From: Larix kaempferi
Lineage: Eukaryota; Streptophyta; Pinopsida; Pinales; Pinaceae
Reading direction: 5' to 3'
Length of the DNA stretch: 64,000 nucleotides
NCBI GenBank assembly: GCA_027924585.1
Contig: BSBM01000994.1
Location: 7,695,001 to 7,759,000, forward strand
In this document: positions 11,337 to 23,093 of the stretch, in pieces
How the letters are laid out: each line of letters begins with the position of its first letter
Numbering within the stretch: the first letter of the stretch is position 1
Program-made: the position numbers and the translations under genes
The notes under the pieces: model-generated
The model's input: only the letters and a program-made list of their open reading frames with translations
Database searches by the model: none
Told to the model about the DNA's origin: nothing

Positions 11337-14300
11337 GGGTCGATCCTTGAGGGCACCCGACTCGTATATTTTCTTTGGAGTTCGTCGGTGATCGTGACTA
11401 TCCAACAACAAGATTGTATCTGTGAGCTTCGTGGGGATACACATCCGGGAGCAGCCATTTTTACAGGTGCATATTTACTAAATTGTTTCTTATTTTATTT
11501 CGTGTATCGAGCAATCAGTTTTTGAGATCTAGGAGTTTCTTTTATTCTACCACGATATTGAAGTAATGCAATATTCTATTTTATGCACCGAGTGCAACTT
11601 ATGAAGTTTATATTACTTAACCTCTGTTTATGCACATAAAATATCAGTTTGAATATACCTCTGTATATTTTCGATGGCTTAGACATTTTTGGTTAAAGGA
11701 TGTCGAATCTCTGTTTGTGCACATAAATTATCAGCTTGAATCTCTATTGATTATGAATCGCTTCCAAATTTTAATATATATATATATATAGTATGTGCTA
11801 TAAATTGTCACCTCTGTTACTTTTACTCTCTATCATCAAATCTAAACCATGATCTATCGCTGAAGGGATTCATTGTAGAAACGAACAGTCCCACCCCCAC
11901 ACCATTTTAAATCTGGAGATATGTTATTTGTAGTGATAGTTAATATTACTCTTGTTAAAATGAGATGCACAGACTGCAACTAAATTAATGCGCGTACAAT
12001 TTCATATCTGCTATACAAACAAGTCGATCCCCATCGGCGTTATCTGCTAAAGAAATCTTACAGCTCATTAGGAAGAATGTATATATGTCTTCGAATTTCT
12101 GTTCCAAATTTAGTATTAATTTATGAAAAAGGTGCATAATTTAATATGCATTAGTAGGCATACGACTATGTCTCCAATTCACTGTGTAATGCATTTGAGG
12201 CCATTCAATATCAGTTACCAAGGCAATCGCTCAGTTTGTTGACCTCGTATGTGCGTATATATCTTTATAGTTACTGTGTGACAGCTTGATTACCTTAGTA
12301 TGCATGTATGCATTCTTCATATCTCTATGTGACAGCTAGTATTACTATTTTAATAAATAAAATATACAAATTGATCTGCATTAGTTAGTATATGAATATG
12401 TTTCAATTATACTATGTGAATGTGTAGATAGAAGTCACTATAATTTAATGGAGGGATCACTCGCTCGATTCACCTTAATACACATATGTTTCATGATTTC
12501 TATGTAATGAATCTAATGACAATATGGCCCTCATTTCTTCCTTCAATCTAATCCGGAGTATACTCCATATGGATTTTTGTCGATCTGAAGGAATGACAGT
12601 TGTATTTTAATAAATAATTTTCATTTTTTTTGGTATTGTGGATACATTCAATCGATGGAGAGACTCCACTCCGTGAAAAATAATGAGGGACAGAATCCTT
12701 GATTGTAGGATCTTGCTTCCCATTTGATCGCGGGGAGAAATGAGAGGGAGGAACCCCTCAATATCCAATGAATATATTATCCTTCCCGTGACAAATGTAA
12801 AGGGTGGTTACGCATTTAACGCTTTGGATCACACATTTTTGGGAGGACCCGTCCATTTCCCCTTTTTCTTTTACACGTTAAAGTAGAGGGAAGGGGGAGG
12901 GCCGACGAGGGCTAGTTGTTTTGGACTATGTTGAGGAGAGGCCTCTTCGAGATCATCTCTCATCTTTCTCGGTTGCATGGAGGGTGCCCGATCCCCACCA
13001 ACTAAAAATCCCCGTGTGATACTCCGGATCTGCTTTTGTCATGCCCAGGTTTTTGCTATTTGTTGTTGAATGTTAAAATCTGAGTGTGAACAGTGCTGTG
13101 ACATTTTGAATCTTTGTTTCATGCCCAGGATAGGGTTGATGTTTGTTTGTTTGTTTCATGGTCATTACTGCGTGTTGATGGTTGGATCTATTTGTTAGTT
13201 AGGCTGTCACCAAATGCGTTTAAGGGTAGAATCCTTGGTATCAATCGGTTGGTGCGTAATATTATTATCTTCTGAGTATAATTTGTTTTCTAACCATTGG
13301 ATTGATCTCTGATTTCTGGTTGATGCCAGAACAGAACCCCAGTTAGTGCTATTTTTGTTTCATATCTTTGTTATATTTTTCATTGCTTATTCATGGATGA
13401 GAACACTGGTTCAGTGTTGGATGACGGATAAGAGTCTTAGATTTTACTTGGGTATGTTACATGAATAAATTTGGGTTTTGAAATTACTTCCTGAGATCGA
13501 TTTGGTATTTCCTTATGCATGTGTTCTAGATCCTAAAGTTAGAAGCAATCTCTGTTCATTGAAATAAATTTGATTTCGAAATACATTACTGAGATCGGCT
13601 CGGTTCGCTGAATAGATCTCAGATCGCATATGTATTTATGACTACGAAATCCGTTACATATTCATATTTCAAACTATTCAAATCAGTAAATTTGATCAAT
13701 CAAATATTAACGCATACATCGGGAGATTGACTGATTTACAGATCTCAGATCGCGTATGTATTTCTATCTTCGAACTCATCTTATGTATTCGGATTATGTT
13801 ATGAACCTCAACTATTCGAATCTGGACTTTTGAACATTCATATTGTAACGCATCCAGTTGGGAAACCAATCGATAACAAATCCAAGATCTCAGATCCCAC
13901 CCTAAACCCCAAGTCCTATTACCAACTCCAGTTGCGAGTTCTGTGAGAAATAGTATCATAAGTTTTCTTGAAATTGTATAAATCTGGAAGTCCAACTAAC
14001 CTAAGCAAAATTCCTTCTTTGGAATATACCGCTAACGAAATTTCAGATCAAATTATCTGTCTGCAAATTAATCCTTGAGCTTCTCTAAAATTCCAAAATC
14101 CTCCCGATCTGGAAATTTCCATTGATCCAACCAATGTTTTCTTCCATTCTGACATCTCCCTTGAAGATCTAACCAAACTATCTGCGAATTTATTAAACCA
14201 AATTTGATTATCCCAATGCTTTATTTCATGAAATCATCGGAAGGACGCGGTCGGTTTAACTTTGTTATAATTCAAATGATAATTCTAATTGAGTTCGCAA

Positions 14301-14930
14301 ATTAAATGGTTCGATATGTTAAACATAATTGCTATTCGAATGAAAAATATATTTCAGTTCGTAAATTAAAAGAAATCCTATATGTTAAAAATTAGTTGTC
14401 ATTTAAGTAAAAATCATTCAAATCATTCAGTTCGTGTTTCCAATTATTATTATTATATGTGAAGTTAGTTCAACGCTTGTTAGGCCCACCATAATGTGAT
14501 ATGAGTATAGATTAGAATTTGTCTCCATGTGCAAACTTGGATAAGGTTATGATTAAGAAGTAGTTTGGACTAGATTCCCTTTTTAAAATATTCAATGCAT
14601 TATAAAAGCATAATGTATCTCATAAAAGATTCAATGGAAATGCATTAGGAAAATATAATATATCTTTATAAAATATTCGATGGAAATTTATTAGAAAACA
14701 TAATGAATTATAGGTATAGTTTAAAATTTGTCTCTATGTGCAAATTTGGATTAAGTTATATATTTTACTTGACCGAATTATCTTTAGCCAAAGAAGGGTA
14801 TTAAATGGACACTTGTGTCTCCACCATCGTGTTGTATTAGATCTGTAAGTAGGTGGTAGGATCATAATATTTTATTTTATTTTTGAAATGCAATTGAATA
14901 GGCGTTTGGCTTTAATTCATTGAATTGGAT
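11337..14930 (+). other. Non-coding internal region of the 10-kb element, first part
   Basis: It holds a short (TA)n near 11780-11791, a G/A-rich stretch at 12640-12960, and a phrase CAGATCTCAGATCGC(A/G)TATGTATTT seen at about 13615 and 13740. There are stops in all frames and no retroviral domain. Confidence 0.7.
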
Positions 14931-14934
14931 TATA

Positions 14935-15365
14935 TGAATATATTTATAGGTTTTATTTAATGGTATGAATTGAAATATGTGAGTAAGTTTATAGTATTAC
15001 TTAATAAAGTTGAATTGAAATATATGAATAGATTTATATAATTTATTCAATGAGTATGAAATAGAATTTATGAATAGATTTATATAATGTATTTAATGAG
15101 TATGAATTTAAATATATAAATAGAATTATATATTTAAAAAATAATAATAATAATAAGTGTGAATTGAGATAGATGAGTAGGTTTATATGTCTTATTCAAT
15201 GAGTATGAAAAGGATTATGTGAATAGATTCATATTTTTTTTTAATCTAAATGTGTATGTGAGTAAGTTCATATGTTTATTCAATAGTTGTGAATTGAAAT
15301 ATAGGTATATGTTTATATAATTGTTTAATGAGTGTGAATGAAAATATGTGAGCATATTTATATAT
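14935..15365 (+). repeat. Degenerate minisatellite, about 46-60-bp units
   Basis: Repeated units resemble GAATTGAAATATATGAATAG followed by a TTTATATAATTTATTCAATGAGTAT-like half. About six to eight decayed copies lie in the internal region of the 10-kb element. Confidence 0.7.
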
Positions 15366-15411
15366 TGTAGTTGTCTAAATCAAGTCACAATTGAATATCA
15401 CTCTTTATCCG

Positions 15412-15501
15412 ATAAAAATGATATGTGCATAATTAATCATCATAAAATTCTTTTACATAAAAATGATATGTGCATAATTAATCATCATAAAATTCTTTTA
15501 C
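15412..15501 (+). repeat. Exact 45-bp tandem duplication
   Basis: Two identical adjacent copies (15412-15456 and 15457-15501) contain ATGATATGTGCATAATTAAT. They sit inside a looser repeat of roughly 130 bp (about 15400-15860) with recurring AATATGAGTAATT and ATCATAAAGTT phrases. Confidence 0.85.
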
Positions 15502-15869
15502 ATATATCCTTGCATCATGATCTTAGTTATACATAAAGAAGAAAGCCTAATATGAGTGATTTTATATGTTATAGATCACACCTAAAGTATTAATTAAGTG
15601 CATATTTAATTATCATAAAGTTTTGCTACATATTTATTTGCATAATGCTCTTAGCTATATATATAAAGGAGAAAGTATATTATGAGTAATTTTATATGTT
15701 ACACCTCATATGTTAATTTAATGCAAAATTAATTATAGTATAGTTCTTCATTATAGTTACGGAGGTAACCTATACACACTCCATTTCATAATGATCTTGG
15801 TTATATAAAAGAGAAGATGTAATATGAGTAATTCTTTGTGTTGAAAATTACACATCTTGTAGGAATGGA

Positions 15870-17119
15870 AAGTATGTTTTAGAATTTATAGGAATTGATA
15901 ATAGTGCTTGTGTCGTATAGAGAAAATATAAATATATTTTATCAAATTTATAATTGTACTTTGAATTATAAAAATAGAAAGATTATGATTAAGTTTGATT
16001 ATAAAATTATAATCTGTACTTCGAGCTATGGAAACGGAGAACACAAAATCTTATGGCAGTGTAAATGCATATACTTGCCTAAACTTCAACAGATAGTCGC
16101 GAGGAAGTGAAACAGACTTAAAATTAACAAACAAGATATCGATGCTACTAGCATAAGGAGTTGAGCCGAGTGAAACTGATTTTCTAGCATGAATATGTTG
16201 AATGAAAAAGTACAAACTCAACGTGATCGGGACAACAATAAAAGAATAATTCTCAATTAGGAAATTCCACCGAAAATACCAAATGAAGACGATTTTAGTA
16301 AAACAATGTATGGAGACAATCAACTCAATAAAATCAACGCAATGAAGCTAAATTTAGGACATGGTCAAACCTTGATGAAAAGATGACTAGCCCTCAATAT
16401 AGAACTCAATAAGGATAAGAAAAACACACATTATACGACTTGATGAGTCTGTCGAAGTAACCCTATGACAACAGAAGGGATGAAATGAAGTAAGGATGTG
16501 ATAAACTCATTAACCTAGACATGATGATACCGATGAAGGGTATAAAAGATAAATTTTAATATCTTCGACTAAGTCGTTAAGTTCCGACCCTAGGAATCCT
16601 ATCAAATTGAGAACCGACATTTAGGGATTTGGAAGCAGTTTTATGGAAATTGGATTTGGGGCAATTTGAGAGTCTCTCCCGATATGTTAAAACCGTGATT
16701 ATATCTTACCGCATATTTTATGATGTTTACCTTCTCGTCTTGGAGGAAAGGATAACCAAATAGATTTGAAACCTTGCTTGGATTTGCTATGTTTTGATAA
16801 ACTATTGGGTGGCTATTGACGCAATGCAACTTATTGAAAATTTGGACATCGTAGACCTTCAAGAATGAATAGGAGATATAGGCAATCTAGTTGGGACTGA
16901 GAATTATTGAATGTATTATCGGATTGATATTATACGAAATTTCAATTGAGTTCCTGAGGATGTATTGTAACCATGTTGGATAAAAAAAGAAAACTTACGA
17001 TTAGAACCACTAGTGCTTAGGGCCTTGATTGTTGGAGAAAAATATAAGAGAATAGAAAGAAGATGAGAATAGGAAATTAAAATTTAAGCCTAATATCGTA
17101 AGTACGAGAACAAAATTTA
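15870..17119 (+). other. Non-coding internal region of the 10-kb element, last part
   Basis: No domain recognised. The longest frame (minus, 16051-16323) has no family resemblance. This is where integrase would normally lie, and none is visible. Confidence 0.65.
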
Positions 17120-17143
17120 AACTTCGGGACGAAGTTCTATACA

Positions 17144-17155
17144 AGAGGGGGTGTA
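17144..17155 (+). promoter_or_regulatory. Polypurine tract of the 10-kb element
   Basis: AGAGGGGGTGTA lies immediately before the 3' LTR and is preceded by ACTTCGGGACGAAGTTC (about 17121-17137), the usual context in Tekay/Del-type plant elements. Confidence 0.85.
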
Positions 17156-19275
17156 TGTAATGCCCCTAAAATGATTGTGGACTTTAAGGGCACCTGTCGA
17201 GTGACCCAGCGGAACAGACTTCAATAAAGTGGCCCTTCAAGTTAGGATGTGTCTTAATAAGGGAGAATCACCTAATGATGTTCATGACTATAGTTGATAA
17301 ATGAATTAAAGAATTAAATTATATGTGTGGAGTGGTATAATTGATTGGTTAGTTCTTGCTTAATGACTAGCCTGGATTGATCAAGTCTAAGTGCAGTAGG
17401 ACAGTTACAGTCCTAGCTCTGCAACTTGGGAGGACGCAACTGAGATGCGTCATAGCTTTCCATTTTTATTCTGAACTTCGGGACGAATTTCTTAATAAGT
17501 AGGGGTGTATGTAGTGCCCCTAGACTACTATAGACATTGAGGGCACCTGCTGAGTCACCTGACTATTTGAAACATTAATAAAATAACCCTATGATTTTAT
17601 TTTGAATATATTTATGATTACGATTGATTAATATATGTGCATTTGGGTAGTTATTGTGAATGGACAATTTCATGTTGTTTAACGATTAACTTTGATATGA
17701 AAACTGTACATATGAATGATGCTTAACGACTAGTTGTGCAATTGATTATGTGATTAGATGAATGAGTAATGATTAAGTAAATTATAGATGCTTAATGAAG
17801 CAACAGATTTATAAACCAAATTGTGAATATTGAGGACAGTGCTACTAATTTACGTTTGTGAGAAATGTGTGTAGCGACAGGTGAAACGGTTCACCAACGG
17901 ACACACAAAGGAATATGAAGGGTCGTAGAGTACGAGTAAATCACACACAGGGAGAGCGACGACGATGTCGACTTCCGATGGAATACCACGCTTGAGCAGA
18001 TACGCACTGATCCGCTTGCTCAAGAGGAAAGCGTGAGGGCGTACGAGGTGGGCCACAACGGAGCTGGTCACGTACGAGTTGGGGGGCGCGCAGTGAGAAC
18101 GGACTCACTCCTCAACGCCATTAGTCCCTAATAGCGTGTAGACGGAGGATGGAAGGTAACAGCTCCTGAAATCCCTACATGAAGTTCCCGCAAGTCAAAA
18201 CGGAAGGATGACGACAAAAGGGCCCGACGGTGCGGTACCCTGCCAAGAACGGAAAGAGTGAATGCAAGGACCCAATGATGTGGTGCCTTGACGAGGAATA
18301 GAAACTATGGATGACTGGACTCGACGGAGTGGTGCCATGTCAGAGAAATTAAATTAAGGAACGAGGAGGCCCAACGGCGTGACACCGAGTCCCTAGTAAA
18401 AGTTGATTGCTAAACTTAACTGCGTTGAAACATATAATTTTGCACCTAGAGATTTACTTAGAAATGCATTTGAGTACTTTAGGCATTTGCACATAAATGA
18501 TTACTTTGGCATTTAAATAATATTAAGTGTTATTTAGGCATTGCACATGAAAGGATATTCCTGATTACTTAAAAATATTATAAATATTTATTTAGGAGCA
18601 AAATGGAATCCTAGGCATGGACACCTAGTCAACTCCACCTACACCACAAATCTAGGAGTTAAGTGAAATATCTAGGGGACAAACATGAGCAAACTTAGGG
18701 ATGTTGGTGCATCTCCTAGAGAAACTAACACTTGGATGGGTGAGTTGTTTTTCATTAAAGAATTAATTAAATAATTATTTATGCATGAAGCGACATGTGT
18801 CGCAGGGGATTTTCCTTTAAAAGGGAGACTTTGGGGATGGGTAAAGGACCCAGACCCTGGATGACTATCGTAATATTGAGTTACCTCATGACTTGCTACT
18901 ATAAAGGGTTTGGCTTGAAATCTTGGTGGGGGGGAATCCCAAACTGGATTTCATGAATTTTTTTTGTGTGTGAGCTCTACGACCCAAAGCTCGGGGGAGG
19001 CCATGCGACTGAAAGCATGAGCCTATGGTTGGGTGGCGAAGCTAACGGTTGCTTCTCCAATGGTTAAACGAGCTTTGCTGGAGGGATCCTACGGAAGACG
19101 AAGGCGACAATGGACCAGCCGGATCGGGTTGACAGGTTAAGGTTTTGCTTATTTTTGTTAAGTTATTCACGCTTTTTATTTTATTTTTCCAATAACTATG
19201 ATGGCTAATTTGTTTGTATGAAGTTGTTAAAGTTTCAGGTTCAGTTCAAGGGGACCCTAAAGGAGGGGTCCTACA
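17156..19275 (+). repeat. 3' LTR of the 10-kb element (2,120 bp)
   Basis: Same length as the 5' LTR and about 98% identical by hand count. It is followed by TTATG and the resumed IRKI-like coding frame. Confidence 0.93.
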
Positions 19276-19805
19276 TTATGTATCACCTGGAAGCTCTCTT
19301 AAATCAGGCCTTCTATGATGATTTTGGGAGCTGTAACTTTAAGAAAAATGGTGCTCGAATGGTTCTTGACCCGTATGAGACTTGTGTTGTGAACTTTGCA
19401 TCTTTCACCTCACTCAAAAATTTAGGGTGGGATGAAGTTCTCAGCAAAGGAACCAGATACTTCAGTGAAATCTTCAGCGAGTTATGTGACCAAAAGATGA
19501 GCCTGATCATGTACATGTTGAATTGGACCAATACATGGCCAAAGCAATTGCTGCAAGAATTTTTCATTGCAGCAAAAAATGTATGGTTCGTTCATTTATT
19601 AGCATCTTCCTTTCACCCTCCCCTACCTGTATTCAAGGTTGATAAACTCACAATTTTCTATTATGTCTACATGAAGGTAATACTGCATGCTGGCATGAGG
19701 CAAACAAAATAGGTTCATGTCAGAGTTAGAATCATGGTGATGCCCAGATTTTATGTTCACAACAATGTAATAAAATGCAAGGTTTTATGCAGGTATATGA
19801 CTTGA

Positions 19806-20849
19806 CCTCCAATGTTTTATGTCTTGGAACCAAGACCTTTTTCTTATCCTAGATTTGTTTATAATTGGTTCTGTATTTTTAGAGTCCTTGAACATGATGT
19901 AATCATCAAGCTTTGTGGATTTATGAAGTTTTCATAGCTCTATATGTGTGGAATATTTCAGGAAGATACTTTAGTTTATTTGAAAATGTTGGATATCATC
20001 CTTTGCACATGATTCATAGAATGAAGCATTTACAAAATAAGATTTTATATTTTCCTCTACATGGAAGTTGTTTGAGCCATGCTTTGCATTTACAACATAT
20101 TTCTGGTTTTGCTCAGTACAAGTTGAATGCAAGTTGTATCATTCATAGTGCATTGCTTGATTCACAATAAAAACTTCAAGGATTAATTTGGGGTGGAAAG
20201 AAGATTTCATACATCTCCATTTATTGAAATTATTTATTCTAGATGTTGTTTGCCTTTGAAAACCAAAAGAAAAGGTTATTTTATATACTGTTCCCCTTGA
20301 GATGAAAAAATCTATTAAGGAAAGCAATGTTAATGTCCGATTAGATGCCATTTTTCAGCTTTAGTGGGTTTAGAGTGCCATATCCATTCTCCTACTTGTG
20401 TTCATTTTAACTAATTTTCTTCAGAGTCTATATATATATTCTCTTTGTTCATAGCCCTTTCCAATAAGAGTTGTTTGTGGCTACTAGTGTAATAGTATAA
20501 CTATGTTGCTGAAAGTGAAAATAGAAGAGCATGGTCTTCTCAATCTTGTAATTGTTCCAGAGCTTGATGTTTACAATCCATAAAAAACGATGTTAAGATT
20601 CTAATTTGATGGTTTATGTGAAAACAAAAACATAGTATTCTTGAATTTCTATCACCTTAGTTGAAATGGAGGATACCTTTAGCACCACCGCCATTAGTAT
20701 TTCCTCCCCCTTCCACCTACTAAAGGTTTGGAAAGTACATAATATTTTTTTTATTCTTTGAACATTCATTCTGTTATCATGAGTTAAACAAGATGGTGTT
20801 AACTGTTGGAAATTTTATTCTCATATCAATCCATAAGGAATTCTATTTA
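19806..20849. other. Intergenic DNA, no gene recognised
   Basis: T-rich sequence downstream of the IRKI-like pseudogene; perhaps its former 3' UTR at the start. No RNA gene or transposon end seen. Confidence 0.5.
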
Positions 20850-20920
20850 AGGGTGATACCTCAATGGTAGAGCACCTTCCTTATAGGCAGGAGGTTGGTG
20901 GTTCGATTCCTCTGTGCCCT
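20850..20920 (+). pseudogene. tRNA-like sequence, decayed (anticodon loop CTTATAG)
   Basis: 71 nt begin AGGGTGA and end GTGCCCT, giving an imperfect acceptor stem. It has a D-arm-like CTCAATGGTAGAG, an anticodon arm with loop CTTATAG (anticodon TAT, nominally Ile) and one stem mismatch, and a T-arm with TTCGATT. The mismatches suggest a pseudogene. It closely resembles the better-kept tRNA-Val(UAC)-like sequence at 48685-48755. It ends 16 bp before a CACTA-type MITE. Confidence 0.6.
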
Positions 20921-20936
20921 ATATATATTCCGAAAC

Positions 20937-21347
20937 CACTAAAAAGAGATAAATGACTAAAAAAATGACCAAAATTTGCATATAAATGACCACCAGTACA
21001 ACATGAGAGATAAGTGACAAAACAAATGACCAAAATATGCACATAAATGACCACTTTTGAGTTAGCGATCGCTGGTAGAAAATTAGCGGTCATTTATCAC
21101 GTGACAAAAAATGTGGTCATTAATTGTGACAATTAATGACCAAATATATGACCAAATTAATGACCAAATATACGACAAATATATGACCACAAGATAAGCT
21201 ATAAATGACCAAGCTAAATATGACCACATTTTTGGTCGCGTGATAAATGACCGCTAATTTGCTACCAGTGGTCACCAACTCAAAAGTGGTCATTTATATG
21301 CGGATTTTGGTCTTTTTTTGTCATTTATCTTGCATTTTGTATTAGTG
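20937..21347. mobile_element. CACTA-type MITE with long inverted-repeat arms
   Basis: The 411-bp sequence starts CACTA and ends TAGTG. The left arm (to about 21110) and the reverse complement of the right arm (from about 21215) share ATAAATGAC, TGACCAAAAT, GCATATAAATGACCAC, TTAGCGGTCATTTATCACG and ATGTGGTCAT. The centre holds short AATGACCAAATAT repeats. It has no coding capacity, so it would depend on an autonomous transposase. The 3-bp flanks (AAC left, TCT right) do not match, so target duplication is unproven. Confidence 0.75.
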
Positions 21348-21351
21348 TCTT

Positions 21352-22260
21352 CACCCTGTTATCACAGCGGGTCGCTTCACCAAATGGGGGATTGATTATA
21401 TGACTTGTAATCCAGTTTATTCTGGGGGACATAGACATATCATCATTGCAGTCGACTACTTTACAAAGTGGGTTGAGGCAATTCCTACTGTGAAAGCAAA
21501 TGGAGAAACTGTAGTATATTTCATCTTCAATCAGATCATTGCCAGGTTCGACATACCTAAGGAGATCGTCACAGATCATGGACGACATTTCTAGAACTAC
21601 ATGATGACTGACTTGAACATCATGCTAGGTTTTCAACAAGATCATTCGTTTTCGTTTTATCCGCAAGAGAATGGACAAGTTGAAGTCGTCAATAAAACTT
21701 TGAAAACTATTCTTCAATGGACTGTTAATGCTAGTCGGTCAAATTGGCACATCATGTTGTATTCGTCTCTTTGGGCATATCGTTCCAATATCAAGACTGC
21801 TACTGGTTTTTCACCATTCCAACTCGTTCACGGGGTGGATGCAGTTACACCGATTGAATGGGAGATTCCATCTTTGAAGTTGGCTATTCAATTATTACCT
21901 GAAACTTTTGCTTTGGAAGATCAGTTGCTTCACTTAGAAAATTTGGATGAATAGTGTCGTGATGCACTTAATACAAATGAAGCTCACAAGAACCAAGTTA
22001 AACACCAATATGACAATCCTGTCAAACCTAGAGTTTTCTCTGAGGGAGACCTTGTTTTGGTTTATGATCAGGACAAGGATCCCTTGGGGATAAGCAAGTT
22101 CAAATCTATGTGGATCATGACCTATATCATTTCTAAAGTTTTGAGGAAAGGTTCATACGTGTTGATGGATTATGATGGTTTTAAGCTTGCTGAGCCTGGA
22201 AATGAGCTCTACTTGGAGAAGTATTATGCCCAGGCCTATATTCTTTTTCTTGTACTATAG
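21352..22260 (+). pseudogene. Ty3/gypsy Tat/Athila-lineage integrase, broken
   Basis: One frame runs from ITAGRFTKWGIDYMTC through VDYFTKWVEAIP (first catalytic Asp), FDIPKEIVTDHGRHF (second Asp) and QENGQVEVVNKTLKTIL (catalytic Glu). It continues through WAYRSNIKTATGFSPFQLVHG to the C-terminal VFSEGDLVL and ELYLEKYYA. Integrase inserts the cDNA into host DNA. The D, D and E residues are all visible, but TAG codons at 21592-21594 and 21952-21954 interrupt the frame. The zinc-binding N-terminus and all upstream pol are absent, and the fragment begins a few bases after the MITE. DGFKLAEPGNE...LEKYYA is characteristic of the Tat/Athila branch. Confidence 0.88.
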
Positions 22261-22319
22261 TTGTACATTTTTGTAGAGTTAGTTCTTTTTTTGCTCATGT
22301 GTCTTTTGGGTTGTTTTTT

Positions 22320-22730
22320 CAAATGACAAACGAGTCTTTTCTAGGATTCACTAATGGCACAACTCGTCACACTCATAACTTGGATTCAGCTGCTTGGGTA
22401 ATCTATTCCCCCACAAGCCAACTTGTTTCCTCGGGAGGTTCTTGTTAGAGCCCTACGACAAACAATATAGATGAGTACAGTGTGGTTATTTAACTTCTTC
22501 GAGATGCTATTCACCATGGTATTTCGTATTTAGAGGTAATACTCGATTCGTAGTTAGTTGTGCTTCAGTTAGTGGGTGAGTATCGTGTTAGAGATACTAA
22601 TTTTCTACATCATTTTTTGCGAGTTAGATTACTTGAGAGATATTGTAATTACATTTCATATCAACACATATAAAGGAATCTCAATATATTAGCTGATGCA
22701 TATGCAAATTACATACTTGTTTGAAATTTG
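22320..22730 (+). pseudogene. Tat-type additional RNase H, broken, downstream of integrase
   Basis: In another frame than the integrase, this reads GFTNGTTRHTHNLDSAAWVI, YSPTSQLVSSGG, NNIDEYSVVI, LLRDAIHHGISYLEV, then VVLQLVGEYRVRD and NILADAYANYIL. It matches the plant/archaeal-type second RNase H of Tat elements. The Glu (IDEY), one Asp (ILDS) and the last Asp (ADAYAN) are visible. The first catalytic Asp appears lost (FLG where FDG is expected), and at least four stops interrupt it. It lies after the integrase, whereas this domain is usually reported between the first RNase H and integrase. Confidence 0.8.
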
Positions 22731-22791
22731 TCTCACACAAAATAACATTAATCATTCACACACATAAGACAAACATGTACATAAATCGGTA

Positions 22792-22892
<101 letters not shown>

Positions 22893-23093
22893 GTTCAAAA
22901 AATAATATGATTTTGAGTCAATATCTGTCGCAATGTCATAATATAGAAAAATGGGAATAACGGCCTCAAAAATCATATGTCACTTGCTCTATGGAGAGGG
23001 AGGATCCTCAGCTAGCTCTGATACGACCTCTCTATAACAAATGAATAACCTGGATACTTTTCTACGTAACCAGATCTAGGCTAGGGGAACTCC

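Larger units (their letters stand above)
9203..19275 (+). mobile_element. Complete 10,073-bp LTR retrotransposon without recognisable coding (LARD-like)
   Basis: Two 2,120-bp LTRs (9203-11322 and 17156-19275) bound a 5,833-bp internal region. The element is flanked by TTATG at 9198-9202 and 19276-19280. Each LTR begins TGTAATGCCCC and ends GGTCCTACA. A tRNA-iMet primer-binding site follows the 5' LTR and a purine-rich tract precedes the 3' LTR. The CTTCGGGACGAAGTTC sequence next to the polypurine tract is typical of plant Ty3/gypsy chromoviruses of the Tekay/Del type. I see no gag, protease, reverse transcriptase, RNase H or integrase motif internally, and no internal frame much above 90 codons. 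The LTRs differ at roughly 40 positions by hand count, all substitutions, so the insertion is fairly recent. It must have moved with enzymes supplied by another element. Confidence 0.93.
8660..19805 (+). pseudogene. IRK-interacting-protein (IRKI/GIL1)-like gene, split by an LTR retrotransposon
   Basis: Plant IRKI/GIL1 proteins are coiled-coil proteins linked to receptor-kinase and light/gravitropic signalling. The first part (8660-9202) gives LKSWFSPL, then a coiled coil with QKLIQANIRRDTALTEV and KQMNKLELYSQDLKYAL, then a conserved helical region ending YVTQRISRVVM. The second part (19276-19805) resumes with YHLEALLNQAFYDDF, the conserved LNWT and LLQEFFIAAKNVW, WFVHLLASSFHPPLPVFKVD, and the tail VRIMVMPRFYVHNNVIKCKV. 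Taking out 9203-19275 plus one copy of TTATG rejoins the reading frame exactly. A TAG at 19710-19712 replaces the Leu expected before V-x-V-R-I-M, so the gene carries a nonsense mutation besides the insertion. The frame stops at 19803-19805. Upstream, a TAG at 8657-8659 precedes the first recognised residues, so the true start is unknown. Confidence 0.88.

Noticed and set aside
4768-19805. A Helitron carrying MMSDH, TIR1 and IRKI pieces
   Set aside because: No terminal TC / CTRR-hairpin pair could be confirmed by eye; kept only as a hypothesis.
20850-20920. Functional tRNA-Ile(UAU)
   Set aside because: Acceptor, anticodon-stem and T-stem mismatches; better read as a decayed copy.
20937-21347. 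Confident 3-bp target duplication for the CACTA-type MITE
   Set aside because: Flanks AAC and TCT differ; the terminal motif and arms stand, the insertion footprint does not.
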